Source: Norana najaformis
Lineage: Eukaryota; Annelida; Clitellata; Crassiclitellata; Hormogastridae
Assembly: GCA_964023275.1 (NCBI GenBank)
Contig: OZ029916.1
Coordinates: forward strand, 23,909,453 to 23,973,452
DNA length: 64,000 nucleotides
Direction: 5' to 3'
Below the pieces are notes generated by a model. It was not told where the DNA came from and did no database searches. It was given only the letters and a program-made list of their open reading frames with translations. A program made the position numbers and the translations under genes. This document shows, in pieces, positions 22,158 through 34,304 of this stretch. Positions within the stretch are counted from its first letter, which is position 1; each line of letters begins with the position of its first letter.

Positions 22158-22236
22158 TGCGCCACTGATGCCTTAAGCATCCTCATAGTGGCGCATTATA
22201 AGTTCTGAGATTAGATTATAACTGTTTAATCTAATC
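22158..22236 (+). other. Two adjacent stem-loops
   Basis: First stem: tgcgccact (22158) and gatgc (22167) pair with gcatc (22177) and agtggcgca (22187), with a 5-nt bulge. Second stem: gattagatta (22209) pairs perfectly with taatctaatc (22227), loop 8 nt. They lie just downstream of the TATA-like box and might be structured RNA. Confidence 0.5.
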
Positions 22237-23129
22237 ACTCATCTATTTCAGCTTGCTAATCCACCATAGCTTGACTTCTGGTTCCCCGTCAGGCTTCGAT
22301 CGGGCTCCTCCAACGAATTACAACGGTTTCACTTGAAGCCAGCATCGACTGATGTCGTATGCATTATGCCAACGGTCCTACAGAAGATACTAGATTAGAT
22401 CTAAAGGTAGAAAAACATATAAAGAAAGGCTGCATCAACTGAACGACAAGCATAATACAGCTCAAAATGCATAAGAAGCATCGACTGACTGGATGTAAGC
22501 TACATGCAGCTGGCATGAGCAACTGCCGGACAAATTATTTAGCCGGTCACAGTGTCTGTCGTCACCAGATAACTTTTGAGAATGCATATCTCGCTCGTCG
22601 CTCCAAGTCGTTGTCTTGTCAGTTTGTCGACGCAAAGAATACTGTCAGACAACCAGGAGACTGGCAGAAGCATCCTGACAATCAGTAGTTCTGTCGACAC
22701 CTTCTGCATTCGGCAAAACACGACCAACTACATGTGAACACAACGGCCGCCGCTGACGCCAAGCTGAACATCGCCTGACAAACCATGTCGCCGACCGACG
22801 TACGCGACTTATCGTTAGGCATGCGACGAGTATAATGACGATAATCTGACTTAGGTGACTTAGGAGCTGACGGGCGTCCATCCGTCTTCATCTCGGATTT
22901 CCTGCGGTCGAAATTTCAGCGCTAAATAAATGATACTCGACAGGCAAGAATGGGTGAGGCTGATGTCTCTCCTCGCAAAGGTATGCTGTCGTTGCAAATG
23001 CCGCACTCGCTGCATGACACGAGTTCTTGTAGTGACCTCGGCAACTGCACCAGCAGCAGCAGCAGCAACAACAACAGGCGGAGGCAGGTGGCCTTGCTTA
23101 TTAGTGCTTAATCAAATATAAACGATTTG
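22237..23129. other. No gene seen
   Basis: Frames at 22.5-22.9 kb are open on both strands without a family motif. A (CAG)5-(CAA)3 run lies at about 23049. Confidence 0.45.
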
Positions 23130-23222
23130 CATGACTCGCTTCGCTTTAGGGTGACAAGGTAGCAGACTGCTACTGCCTTTACCTATCAACTCGGCATCGG
23201 GGTTCAACCCCCGTGAGTCGTG
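23130..23222 (+). repeat. tRNA-like unit, probably a SINE head or tRNA pseudogene
   Basis: CATGACTC (23130) pairs with GAGTCGTG (23215) as an 8-bp acceptor-like stem. The T arm is GGGGTTCAACCCC with a perfect B box at 23201-23211. The segment cctatcaactcgg before it is typical of tRNA-derived SINEs of marine invertebrates. The D arm is poor and the length (93 nt) is long for a functional tRNA. Confidence 0.5.
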
Positions 23223-26200
23223 TAAAATTGACAATTCGTTGTCGAACTATAGAAACCGAAGGAGGAGGGTGTCCAATTGGTAGATTGCTGTTGCTACGTT
23301 TGCGCTTCAGTCGAAACATCCTTCAACACCAGGACTGCGACTCTGAGGGCCATCGCTGAGGCATGCAATAATTTATTTACTGAGCGAGCACCTTTTATTG
23401 TAGGCAATTTACTTAAGTTGTTAAGCGCAGACCGTCCATGCTCATTTAGCTTCAAGTGGGACCGGCTACCGTGTTTTGTCTCTGTTAGAACAAAAGAATC
23501 GAAGGAATTCTTGAGAATGTGGGTGACACTGTTTCCAAAAATTCGAATGAAACAGAGTCCATTGAATAGAGAACCACGTAAGAGTCGACTACAGATGAAC
23601 AAATCAGTAAAGCTCTCTCGATATGATCAGTGTATGGAATAAAATAGCATGACGTCACGGTCTGCCTAAAATCTGTGGTAAATGTAAACTACTAGAAAAA
23701 TGCCAGCAAGTAGTATTCTAAAATTGTTCGCCATAGGCTACAACTCTGAGAAACTCCTAAAAGTGCTATAGATCCAAACTCAGGCAACATTACAACTAAG
23801 CCATATACTGTCATACCAACGCGCTAATCGATCTCGAAATTCCACTTCCCCTGTGTGTTGCATCTTCAGTAACATTCTGAAATACATCGATAGTTCTCCC
23901 AAACAACCTTTACATGTTACCTTGTCCTTGCTCCCATTTGATCTTAACAGTTCTAATTAAGCTTGAAAGCATTAGAATGAATAATAAAACGAATTATAAT
24001 TGGCGAGAATAAGACTAGCATTCTGTGCTATTTAGCATTCCAGTTGCACGCTCAAGCTGCTGAGTTATCTTTAAAAATCCACAAATCGCTTAGACTTCCT
24101 GCCAAAATGCGTCAAAAGCGCCATCGGATGAGGCTTCGCCCCGATCTCCACTAGAGAAACTTTAAAATGTGCTATCAAAATTCATTGCCAAATTGCATAC
24201 TGAAATGCATCAAGTTCTAGAATGTTCATACTTCCTGTGAAAAGACAAATTATAATTGTTTTATCGGTTTTTCAATTAATAAAAGTCGCTGGCCGCCAGT
24301 GCACTATCACGGACGGAACTAGCAAAGCTAACTGCGCTCCTCCAAACCCGTAGCTGGCAAAGGGGGTCATACCGTTCACCATCCCGCCATAAATGCCAAC
24401 CTCAACTTTTAATCGATCTTGCACTTGCGATCCAAGTTCAGACCATTGTCAAACAGGATACTGACTGGGCAATGAATTTAAAACTTATCTGTTTTGTCAG
24501 TCGCTCTTCGCCACTTCCCTATTCAGCCAGCCAACTAGTATATTACACCACTTACCACTTCATCCAAACAAAACGCAAACTGACTACTGTTCCTCTGCCG
24601 TTGTTTTGGCCCACAGATCCTGCTAAAATATGTGGAAGAGCGGTAAAGGTCAAATGCTGCAGTCATAAATTAGCTGTTAAAATTGCTCTGATAGAGTTGT
24701 CAATGAACCGCAACGTAAATACGATCTCTCTTCTGGTGTTCCTGTGTATTCATGTGAAACGGTGATCAATCAGCCGTGAAGAATGCAAACTCAGCACACA
24801 CGCCACATCCATCCAAGAGGCGTCTGCATTAGACGGCTGCTGCTGCTGCTGCTGCGGCATCATCATCGTCTATGTTGACGATGGGTCGGTATAATGTTGC
24901 CATAAAATTTCCACTTACGGCACCACCCCTCCACTGCATACATTCTTAAAGCGATCTCTGCTAACAACAGACACTAAAGCATCGGCAGCCTACTGCTCAG
25001 TAGCGGTCATCTCCTGGTATCTGAGCATATATCACAGTGTTTAGACATTAATGTGACGTTTAACAGTAATAGGACATAGGCGAATGCATGTAGTCCATGG
25101 AGACTATGTTCTTCTACAAGCCCAGACAATATATGTCGATGAGCATTCTGGCCACACCGTGTGTGTGAAGATGCACCTGACGCTTTGTGCAGCCTACATA
25201 GACGATATACATAAAGATTCCGGAATCCAGAGACCGGCTGCATTCTGTTTTTCAATGACTCGCGTGTTATGGCCTTTTCTCGCAATAAACTCGCATAATG
25301 TAAAGCATTATGTAACCCGAAAACCGACTGATAGACACCTAACTAAGCGCAGGAAAGTATCGAGCTTTGTGTCGGTCAGTGAAAGCAAGCGACGCGAGCA
25401 TTCATGGCGATTGGCGCTGTGGGAACAACAAATTCGGCCAAGTATCGACTAAAGGGTGAAAGGTTGATGGCATCAGCAGTTCGCCATTAAAGCGCAAGTG
25501 GAAATGGTTACGCTCAAGGCAAAAAAAAAGGGCACAGACAGCCGTAAACTTCTCCAGTAATATTCTTCAGCTACACGAAATACCAAGCTAATGAGCTTCT
25601 GCTGCGCACTATGCATTTATATGTATGCAGTTGCTTTATATGTATAATTTAAATATCAATTTAACCGTGTAAGAATGAGTGTTAACGGTTACACATCAGA
25701 AATGAAGCAAAAGAATATTAAGCAACAAAAATTTCATCTGTATTAGCAATGAAGTTTAGACCGTTTTGGCGCTCAATTTTTGTTTTATAAGTGCTTAGAG
25801 CTTATAAATTTAGAGGTATATTTAAGCTATTAAAACATTTTTCACAGGATCAGGGCTGGTCATACGGTGGATGATTAGTATCCAGGTCACACCGTTGACC
25901 TCAATGAATTATCGTCTCTTCCTGTTCAAAAAACTGTTATAAGCGAGTTACTAAGGGTTAATTTCAGATTTTAAAACGTCCGATTTTCGATCACAAGGAA
26001 TTTTCCTGTACCGCAAATAAACTCTGTTTTGAGACTAGGGCGACGAAATGGCGAGGAATGCGAGACACGTGACACGCAGGTTGGAATGATAGGAAAGTAA
26101 AATTAGTTACTCAACAGTCGTGTGATGTTGGCACCATTTACTTTGACATGGAAAGAATACGAGAAAGACGATCCTGCAAACTGCAATTTCTTTATTAAAT

Positions 26201-26242
26201 CATCGACATCAGGAACCTATTATACATACACGTAGATATGTT
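23223..26242. other. No gene seen
   Basis: Frames at 23277-23642 and 25084-25452 are about 120 codons long but lack splice sites and recognisable motifs; both have open antisense frames, as expected by chance in balanced-GC DNA. A (CTG)6 run lies at 24837. Confidence 0.4.
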
Positions 26243-26255
26243 GTTGCTAAGCAAC
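26243..26255. promoter_or_regulatory. Palindromic RFX X-box-like site
   Basis: GTTGCTAAGCAAC is a perfect palindrome matching the imperfect inverted repeat bound by RFX factors (GTNRCC, short spacer, RGYAAC), apart from the T at half-site position 6. A weaker match, gtttccatggttgac, lies near 26320. No gene start could be linked to it. Confidence 0.25.
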
Positions 26256-26744
26256 GGATCTGCTATTTAGAAGATCAACAAAAAGAACATAAGGTTCCAT
26301 GCCAGGCAATGTTGCGCTGTTTCCATGGTTGACATCTGATCTGAGTTATGCGTGTCAACATTGATTTGAATGGTGATGGTTCAGTGTTCAGCACTCCATC
26401 TTACAGATTAACTTCAGCAGTAATGAGGCTAGTGCAAGAGTGCGGGAAAAAGCAGCTGTTGCATTACCAACAAACAAAGATTCACTTTCATCTGAAATTG
26501 AACCACGATGGGTAGGCTGATGATGAGGTTACAGAGAAGGCTGTACCACAGTCTAGGCCTCGAACAAGCAAGAAATTAAGTAAATAAGGAGTAAGTAAGC
26601 AATTAAGTATGCATGCGTGCATATATGTATGCATGGATATATCTATGTATTTTGCATGTATGTATGTTCGTATGTATCTATTTATGTATGTATTTGTGCA
26701 TGTATGTCGCCATGCCGAGCATAATTTCCTCGATAAAGCATCAG

Positions 26745-27160
26745 GCGCTCCATAACTGAGCTGAACACCAAGCTGCAGCTCTATAAACTGTACGTATTGC
26801 CGGTACTCCTCTACAGCTGCGAGACTTGGTCAACCACAGAGGCCCTAAATGAGGCACCTTCGACATGTGGTGCATCAGGAGGATCCTGCGAATTCCTCAA
26901 ATGGTCTATGTCAGCAACTTGGCGATCAGTCCACGCGACAGTGCAGAAACGCAGACTGAGCTATTCTGGCATATAGCATGGGCTCCTGAAGACGAGGATC
27001 TCCGGAGAGCCCTGTGGACCGCAATGAACAAGCCCCCGAAAGATTGGAGAAGACCTCGCGGCCGACATAGGACCATGTGGATCATACAGAATACAAGAAG
27101 GCGCAGGAAAGAACAGCTTGGGGTCGTATCGTTGACACAGCTACTTTAAGTTGAATTCAC
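26745..27160 (+). pseudogene. LINE ORF C-terminal fragment (endonuclease-RT type)
   Basis: The plus strand reads ELNTKLQLYKLYVLPVLLYS followed by CETWSTTEAL, then after a frame change WCIRRILRIPQMVYVSN, LFWHIAWAPEDEDLRRAL and PPKDWRRPRGRHRTMW. The order LYxxxVLxxLLYxCETW, FxxxCLRRIL, GHxxR and DWRRPRGRPRxTW is the characteristic end of a craniata-type endonuclease-reverse transcriptase LINE. It is truncated 5' (no catalytic YxDD) and has at least two frameshifts, one near 26855 and one near 27095. It ends just before the TATG microsatellite. Confidence 0.85.
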
Positions 27161-27175
27161 CAATACAGAAAGAAA

Positions 27176-27300
27176 GATATATGTATGTATGTATGTATGT
27201 ACTTACGTATGTATGTATGTATGTATGTATGTATGTACTCATGTATGTATGGATGGATGGATGGATGTTTGTATGTATGCATGTATGTATGTATGTATGC
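27176..27300 (+). repeat. (TATG)n microsatellite with GGAT patch
   Basis: Roughly thirty TATG units with a few interruptions and four GGAT units at 27249-27265. It abuts the LINE fragment and may descend from its tail. Confidence 0.95.
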
Positions 27301-28334
27301 ATATGATAAAGGAACAAACTAATTTGAAATTTATTAGAAGAATGTTGTGAGGAGACAGGCGTCGAAGATATATAGCTGAACTAATTGCTCATTAAGAAAC
27401 TCCACCGGATCGTTAGATGAGGACTATGAGTAAGAGGAGGAGAAGAAAAAGTGGAGGAGGCAGAAGAATCTTTCCTTAGAGGATATAATGAGGCCGTACA
27501 AACGTCCGAATAACGCAGGCGCTATATAATTTGGACCCAGAAAAGAGCAGAATGAAAGAAAAGTATAGAGAGCAGAATGAAAGAAAAGTATAGACGAAGT
27601 GAGCGTAAGATGGAGAAGAACTCAGAGAATGAAAGGGAGTAGGACAGTATAAGAGAGAAAAGGAGAGCAAATAGGAGGAGAGGAATACAGACGCAGAGAC
27701 AGAGACGCAGAGACAGTGGCAGAGACAGAAGCAGTGAATGCTGAGGGCACGTGGTCGTCACATTGTGTTACCCGTAAACCAGCTAAATTGTCGCCGTACT
27801 GAAAGCGCAAATTGCATATTACAGTGGGAGTAGCTGTCGTCGAAATGCTACAGCAGCAGAGATAATCCTCGCATCCTATCCACCATCTCAAAACACAGAG
27901 ACCGTGGAGGAGCAATCCAATCAACATACTTGGCTAAGTCTTGGCAGGTTACACATCACTCTCACAGCCAATACATCACTTGCCAATAATATTCTGCATT
28001 ATTGCCTGTTGCAAAATCATACACATTGCGTACAGTCCGGTCTATGGATGACTCTATAGATGGCATCCTCGGGCTGATGCAGGACGAGCATAACGATTTA
28101 ATGACACAAGATTAGTTGGCCGTTCATGCTTTGTCACCAACGCAAATATTATGATAAGGATGTTGCAAAACATGCACGAAGGATACATTTAGTTTCTATT
28201 TCTCAGACTCACTTTCTCCCACTGCGTCTAACCCACATTTACATGTATGTGTTTTGTGCCCCTTCTTTTGTCTTCTTTCTTTCTGTCCGTCTGTTCATTT
28301 GCTTGTCTGAATCCCTGCCTCTCTGCCTCCTCGC
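27301..28334. other. No gene seen
   Basis: A purine-rich stretch at 27420-27735 produces an artefactual minus-strand frame. Confidence 0.5.
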
Positions 28335-28500
28335 CTCCCTCCATACATCCATTCATCCATCCATCTATCCATCCGTCCATCCATCTATCTATCCATCCAT
28401 CCATTCATTCATTCATGAATACAGCCACCAACCCATCCATTCATCCCTATATCCATCCATCGATCTATCCATTCATTCATCCATCCATCCATGGATAGAT
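28335..28500 (+). repeat. (CATC/CCAT)n microsatellite
   Basis: Imperfect run of ccat, cat, tat and att words, about 165 bases. Confidence 0.95.
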
Positions 28501-28722
28501 ATCCATCTGTTTCTACGCTTCTTTTCGTCTTTATTTCTCGCTCTCTCAGTTGTTCTGTCTTCTCTCCAGGTTTCCTTTTCTTTAATTGAATCTCATGCGT
28601 GTTGTCTTTGTTTGTCTCTAGTTCTTTCGTAGTGTTTCTGTCTCTCAGTGTGTGCATATGTGTGTGTCTTACCTCCGTCGATTTATTGAACAGCCTGACC
28701 AATGCCAGACAGACAGAATTAT

Positions 28723-28995
28723 TTAAGCAGCGATGCATTTGGATGGACGGTTTCCATCGAAACCGGGCGATCCGCCTGTGGGCTTCTGCAGCAAGGCCAG
28801 ATAAAAGAACTGATCGTAGACCGATGGCTCAAACAGGTTATCTCTCATCATGTTCCATGGCTCTGTAGCGTCCGGCTGATCCAGGAATTTTGGCTCCGCA
28901 GCCAGAGTGCCATGATCCGCTTTATAAAAGACACACGAAATAGTGAATCCTTTGTCCATGCAAAACTTGAATCCAAATGTCCAGTTTGCTGCATC
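28723..28995 (-). CDS. Possible terminal coding exon, unrecognised
   Basis: On the minus strand an open segment runs from an AG acceptor (gatgatag, AG at 28996-28997) through NWTFGFKFCMDKGFTISCVF, FLDQPDATEPWNMMRD and SVYDQFFYLALLQKP to a TAA. The 90-residue sequence has high complexity and three cysteines, and reads like a secreted or enzyme domain rather than a repeat. I do not recognise the family. A LINE/SINE tail motif (ggcgctatataag) lies 30 bases upstream of the acceptor, and the polypyrimidine tract is weak. Upstream exons were not found. Confidence 0.38.
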   Translation of the reverse strand, partial: DAANWTFGFKFCMDKGFTISCVFYKADHGTLAAEPKFLDQPDATEPWNMMRDNLFEPSVYDQFFYLALLQKPTGGSPGFDGNRPSKCIAA

Positions 28996-28997
28996 CT

Positions 28998-30102
28998 ATC
29001 ATCGCTTCCCTCGCTTTTGAGACGTTTCAAAAAGGCGCTATATAAGTATTCAAATATATTCATGAATACAACACTCTTTCATCGACATGATGTCATCATC
29101 TAAATCTAATCCAGTCGGACCGAAATCATTCGATAGTATGTATACCGCAGGACCACAGTCTGCCTTTAGAGAATGTTACGGTGTGAATACAAAACCTTAT
29201 TTTGATTTTGGGAAAGCACATAGCCCTTTCATCTTTACTTCTGAAGACAGTGGTATGGTATATCGAAACCCAACAGCATTTTGTAAGATCTGTGACAACT
29301 ACTCCTAGACCTGAGTCTTCGATGCAACTTGAAAAACTGCTTATAGAATAATCATAGTCTATTTTGAAGTAACTTTACTTGATAAAACTATTTGCAGAAC
29401 CAACCATTTGAGTTATAAAAACCCTTTGCTTTCTGCTTCACCTAAGTGTAGACCTAACTTTGCCCCTCATAAGCCATCCAGCTGCACTGTAACTTACTGA
29501 CTGACTATCGACTTCTTTTTGATGGTTTGAAAGAGGTATGTCGAAGTATTAATGATCAACGCATCCACAAATGTATCTATTTTAAAAAGTTCTTGACCTG
29601 AACAGTGGCCAGGTTATATCGTATTGAGTACGAATGTAGCTCATTTGCTCGAAGAGCTATGTACGCATGTATTCATCTAAGTATTTATGTGGCGCCTTTT
29701 TCGAGCCAGCCTAAGGCGCTGTCTGGGCTTTAGTCTGCGCAGCTTTTGTTACTGACGGTTGCCGACATGAGCTGTCAGCCAATTACCTTGATTTGGATTT
29801 GTACAACGAAAGTTTTATTGGTCTCAAGTGCATCTTGTCTGCAGACGCCGCCTCCGTGTACGCTGATTGGTCGATATCGCCTACCACTTGGCTTCAAATG
29901 AAAATGCCATAAAAACTCCTAGATTAGAATTGATTTGATCCGATTTGATCTGAAACGAATTAAGCCGGGGCTCAGAAACAAGGCGCTGGATCTGAACGCC
30001 GATACAACGGACGCCAGGGAGACAGAGTATACGCCAAGGCTATTTCACGGATACCGTTGCGAATGACGCCTCTGAGGCGTCGCATGACAAGGCCAATGTT
30101 AT
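28998..30102. other. No gene seen
   Basis: Contains two ggcgct element-tail motifs (29033 and 29690-29720) and a short palindrome gacgcctctgaggcgtc at 30064. Confidence 0.5.
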
Positions 30103-30345
30103 TTGGGGATCCATGCCTACTAACTGATCGGCGTCTATAAGAGGGTGGCAGGACTCCCTTTACGCATGTTTATTCTCATAGTAAAAGGCTGTTAAATTCT
30201 CGATTGATTTTACTGCTTGAGTTAGGGGATCCATAAGAACTGATCTGCATCTGTAGCAGGGTGCCAGAGCCGCCTCTGTGCTTACTCATCGTCAATGTAA
30301 TGGAAAAAGGTACAATGTCCATTGATTTTTGGTACATGAGCGAAA
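30103..30345 (+). repeat. Two diverged ~120-bp tandem copies
   Basis: The copies start with ggggatccat at about 30103 and 30225. Both contain gatc-gcatct/gcgtct, ggtg-cag and a terminal ttgattttt. Clearly related but much diverged. Confidence 0.6.
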
Positions 30346-32664
30346 TGACATAAGTTTAGCGCTCAATTGCAACGTGTGCGCAAATTATTTTATTTATTTC
30401 CAAATTAACAGTTTTTAAAACTAAATGTGCTCAGATAATGAAGCAGCATTTGGGTGGGACACAAAAAGATACAGGCAGAGGTACGAAAGAGTAGACCTAC
30501 CTGAGAAGGTACTGCATGGTATTTGAATAAGATTTGTATAAGAACACGTGAAGATACCATACAAAACCCCATACTATACTGTATTGTTTGCATCGTATTG
30601 CATTGTTTTGTTTTGTAAATTTATTTTTGCCCTCTTATAAGCTTATATTGAAAGCGATTAAGCTTATTAAAGATGTTTTTTTCATTTTCAGTTTATAGCG
30701 TCTCTTACATATCGGGAGCGATTAAGCTTAGTCTACTAAGAATGTGTTTTTGGTAAATATGGGCATAAGATGATGCCAGTGTCGTGTCCAGAACAAGATT
30801 GAAACCTGTAACGGTCGAAGATGCAGCAGGTTAGCTGACTAGATGCTGACTACATACATTGTTCCTAAACAGTCTCAACCCTCTCTTCGTTAGGTTTAAA
30901 CTGCAAGTGACGACGCCAGAGTTACATGTGAACCAGCTGTACGAGTAGCAAGAGGACCGATACGATTTAAACCAGTCAGCAACATAATTCCTGCGAAGCC
31001 CAGTCATAAACGGAGTCATCTGAAGAGGCATACATGCTGCTTGGCAACCAATGGCATCGAATACTGTTCGCTTTCCGATTGCAATTTGAAGTCATTGAGT
31101 ATCGCAAAGACCGGCTTTAGTCGAAAGCTTTCTCTTACAAAACAAGTATCTCTTTCATCGAAATTGCTTAGAGGCGGAGGGATGTTGTAGTAAGTGAATA
31201 ACTCATCCACTGATAAAATGCTAATGCCGACGACATAGAACAAATCCTTCAAAAATAGAAAATAACTGAAGATCGCCCTTTAAGTTAGTATCTTTAAGAA
31301 AACAATATAAAGCCTTAGTGGCTTTCTGGCTAGTAAATATTCACAATGGAAAGCAAACTATACCTACTCGCCTTAATTTTAAAGCCTCACTTCCCTATAA
31401 AAGCCAAACGCTTACGTCGAGAGTACCAACTTGTTCGCATCAGCGTAAATCATTGCATTTACTGTTGACAAAGATCTTATAAAACACTAAGATATGACAC
31501 TCCTATATTTGTTGTGCAACTCGCGTGAGTGGCGGTCAACAATGCAAAACAGCTGCGCCACCTTGCAGAAGGTTGGATAAAGTACATAACTCGGTCAGGG
31601 TCACATGGTGCAGCTTCGTTCATTTGGCCTGGCAAATAACACGGCTTAGGATTAGCCCAAAAACTTCGTCGATTGCAGTGTCAGCTTGCGATCGCCATTT
31701 AATAAGGTAAGGGCCTAGGACATTAGGAAGCAGAGAGTTTCATATCTTAGTATACTAGAATACTTGATTTTGAATCAGGTTTGTTTATTAAATAAACAGG
31801 TTAACAATGGACCATTTTCTCAGGACTGTTTGACTTTTGGATTGGACTTCGCATGAGCAATATTTGGCTCGAATATTTGGAATATGGCGAATATTTACCA
31901 TATTTGGCTCATTATCCATGTTTACACGCGTGTTTAGCGTAAAGCCAGTCGAGAAACGCGCGAATCGAAGGAAAATAGCACGGACTGGTTATAATTATTT
32001 TCATCTGTTTAAATCTGGGCGAAATCGTTAGGCATCGCTCTGATTGCCCGTCTAGCAATGTCTATCTATTATTCAGGATCGCCGAGGTGCCGCTGGACGG
32101 CCGGACGACCGGCCGGCCGGGCAGCAATGTACTCACGTTGACCAGAATCAGGTCTTGTAGTTCGATGTCTCAGACGCCAAACGCGCCATCTGCCTCCGGA
32201 ACCATCTCTCAGATAACAATTTAATTACAGACGGGCGGTTTAATTGTTGTTCCAATTTGCCACGGTACGATATTGCAGATTCATCTTCTCTGTAGGACCG
32301 AAATTTAGCTATTCGAGTGGCTGTGAAAGTGAATAGAATCGTAAAACAGCAGTGTCGTTAAGTGGGCCCTCAGGCTGCGGTGGCATAGTAGAAATCTGTA
32401 GGAGACGGGCCCACTCAATTATATAAAGGCTCATTTGCGAGGGGGTCTGAAATGTAAATGCAGATTACTGTTCCATAAATCTGGTAAAGGTCTCCTGTCT
32501 GGCAGAGAGTCACGCAGGGCACGAGGGTTAGAGCTGCGGCTGAATTATAGAGGAAGAAAGCTACATAAATACTGCCTCACGCAGTGCACGTGATAGCTAG
32601 CAAGAAAGGCACTGTATAAATATACAGATGAATAGCTTAGGTACACACATATGCATAGACCTAC
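30346..32664. other. No gene seen
   Basis: An acceptor-like gcctcttcag on the minus strand (AG near 31019) could begin a short final exon for the gene at 32665, but the open stretch is only ~14 codons. AATATTTGGC words repeat at 31860-31910. A GC-rich palindromic patch (ccggccggccgg) lies at 32110. Confidence 0.45.
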
Positions 32665-32851
32665 CTTTGGCTGAAACTGGCCAGTCGGCGAGAGACCTAG
32701 CTGCGCGTTGTCGTAAGGCTTCGCCATCTCTGGGGTTCTCTGCTGAGCTCGACTGCAAGACAAGGCCGACCACAACGAAACCAATGCATAGCAGTTGGGT
32801 TACATAAACATCCGTCGATGACCTATCCAGCATCGCCATCATCTTCATCAT
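32665..32851 (-). CDS. Possible first coding exon of a secreted precursor
   Basis: On the minus strand, from ATGATGAAGATG at 32851, 62 codons run to a strong donor AAAG|GTAGGT (GT at 32664-32663), phase 1. Residues ~17-37 form a hydrophobic signal-peptide core (VTQLLCIGFVVVGLVLQ) followed by SSSA, a likely signal-peptidase site. The mature start is polar (ENPRDGEAL), then RQRAAR, which fits a furin-type RxxR site, then SLADWPVSAK. This layout resembles neuropeptide or growth-factor precursors, but no family is recognised and no second exon could be firmly joined. The run of Met/Lys codons at the start is partly a GATGAT repeat. Confidence 0.42.
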
Positions 32852-32991
32852 CTGCAGCAGCAGCAGCTGATAGTTATTTGTATGTGTTCGCCTTCGGTTA
32901 AACTTCTTCTCGTGCGCATCTTTCTCGTAACAAAGACACAAAACTACGAAACTCCGGATATTGACATAAAATCTCAGCGCGCGAAGCCTGT

Positions 32992-33070
32992 GTCGTTCAT
33001 CTTATGTCGTTCATATTATGCCGTTAATCTTAGGTCGTTCACCTTATTTCGTTCATCTTGTGTCGTTTAA
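32992..33070 (+). repeat. 14-bp minisatellite
   Basis: Five to six copies of gtcgttcatcttat with one or two changes each. Confidence 0.9.
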
Positions 33071-34304
33071 GTACTTTGCATTGTACTTAATTCAGTTGAT
33101 CTTAGCTTTCACATGATGGTGCTATTGAACCTCAGTGGGAGGCCTATACGTGTTTATTTCCGTTACACAGGTTAAGTTCTTAAGCTCCATTGATCTACGC
33201 TTGGAAACTTAAGACCAGCCCCTGCGCTATTAATCTTTCTAATCTCTTCCAGTTATTTTGCTTTGCTCCAAAGGTCTTTTGAGCTGACGGTGTTCAGAGA
33301 ACTGAAATCCAATTTAACAACTTCTAACGACTTAATAAATCCTCTTTAAAGCCTTTCAATATCTGTAGTGCGAAGAAGCAAGACTCACATATTAAATGTA
33401 CTGTATTATGCACGCAATACTCACGTACTATTCTGTATTGCGAAGAAGTATTACAAGTCCTCCTACGATCAGGTCATATGGTAGGCTTCCTACAACTTAT
33501 GAATTTATACGTCCACACTTAGACGCATGTATACATAGCGCAACTATCTGAATATATAGATGAATAGAACCTTAGTGTTGTTTCGTAGAACCGCAGTGCG
33601 TCGTCCCTTGTGGCCATCGATGTCTCTGATGTTCCTTTCATTGACAGACGAAGCTAGGTTGAAAAATACTTGACGACGCAGCTTGATTAAAGGCGCAGGA
33701 CAAGTATGAAGAAGACGCAGCGGAGGAGTTCAGGTGGGTTTCCTGTCCGAGTGTTTTTGCAAGACACCCGGTCAGACACACAGCTCAACACGACCGATTT
33801 GCCTTCAACGGGGCCAGTGGCCCTAAAACCCCAGACAGCCACCTGCCGACCGACCGACCGATCGACCGACAGAGGGATGGGCGATTGTGGCTTGGTCGTG
33901 GGTCGAGTTAATGGCGTTGACGTTTATCAACATCGATGCCTTCTTGGTCGGTGGTCGTTGTTGCCGTTTCGCGGAGTTTCTCTGGTCAGTCTGTTCCGGT
34001 TGATAATGAAGCGAGGCGTTCGAGAGAGAAGCTATCGCCGCGACGAAGTCTCGTGACCCCATAGCAGACAGTCCGCCTCTCCGAAGGCGTCCGATGAAAG
34101 CCGAAGAATCTAATCAAACACCAGATGCAGCAACCGCCTCCTCTTCCTCCCAGTCATTGTATTCGGTGAACGTGGGGCGTAAAGTTACGTTGGATAGATG
34201 CACGAAGATGAACCGGAAGTGATCGGATCAGCGATCGCGAAGAACGAAGAATAAGACGACAGCCGTGGCAGTCCCAGGCGTTCAGATGACTTGACTCTTT
34301 TCTG
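33071..34304. other. No gene seen
   Basis: A (CCGA)n run lies at 33848-33870. The frame at 33706-34056 is open on both strands and has no motif. Confidence 0.45.

Noticed and set aside
23130..23222. Functional tRNA gene
   Set aside because: The acceptor and T arms are good, but the D arm does not form, the unit is too long, and the body resembles SINE heads.
23277..23642. 121-codon plus-strand frame
   Set aside because: The antisense frame is equally open, with no motif or splice boundaries; likely chance.
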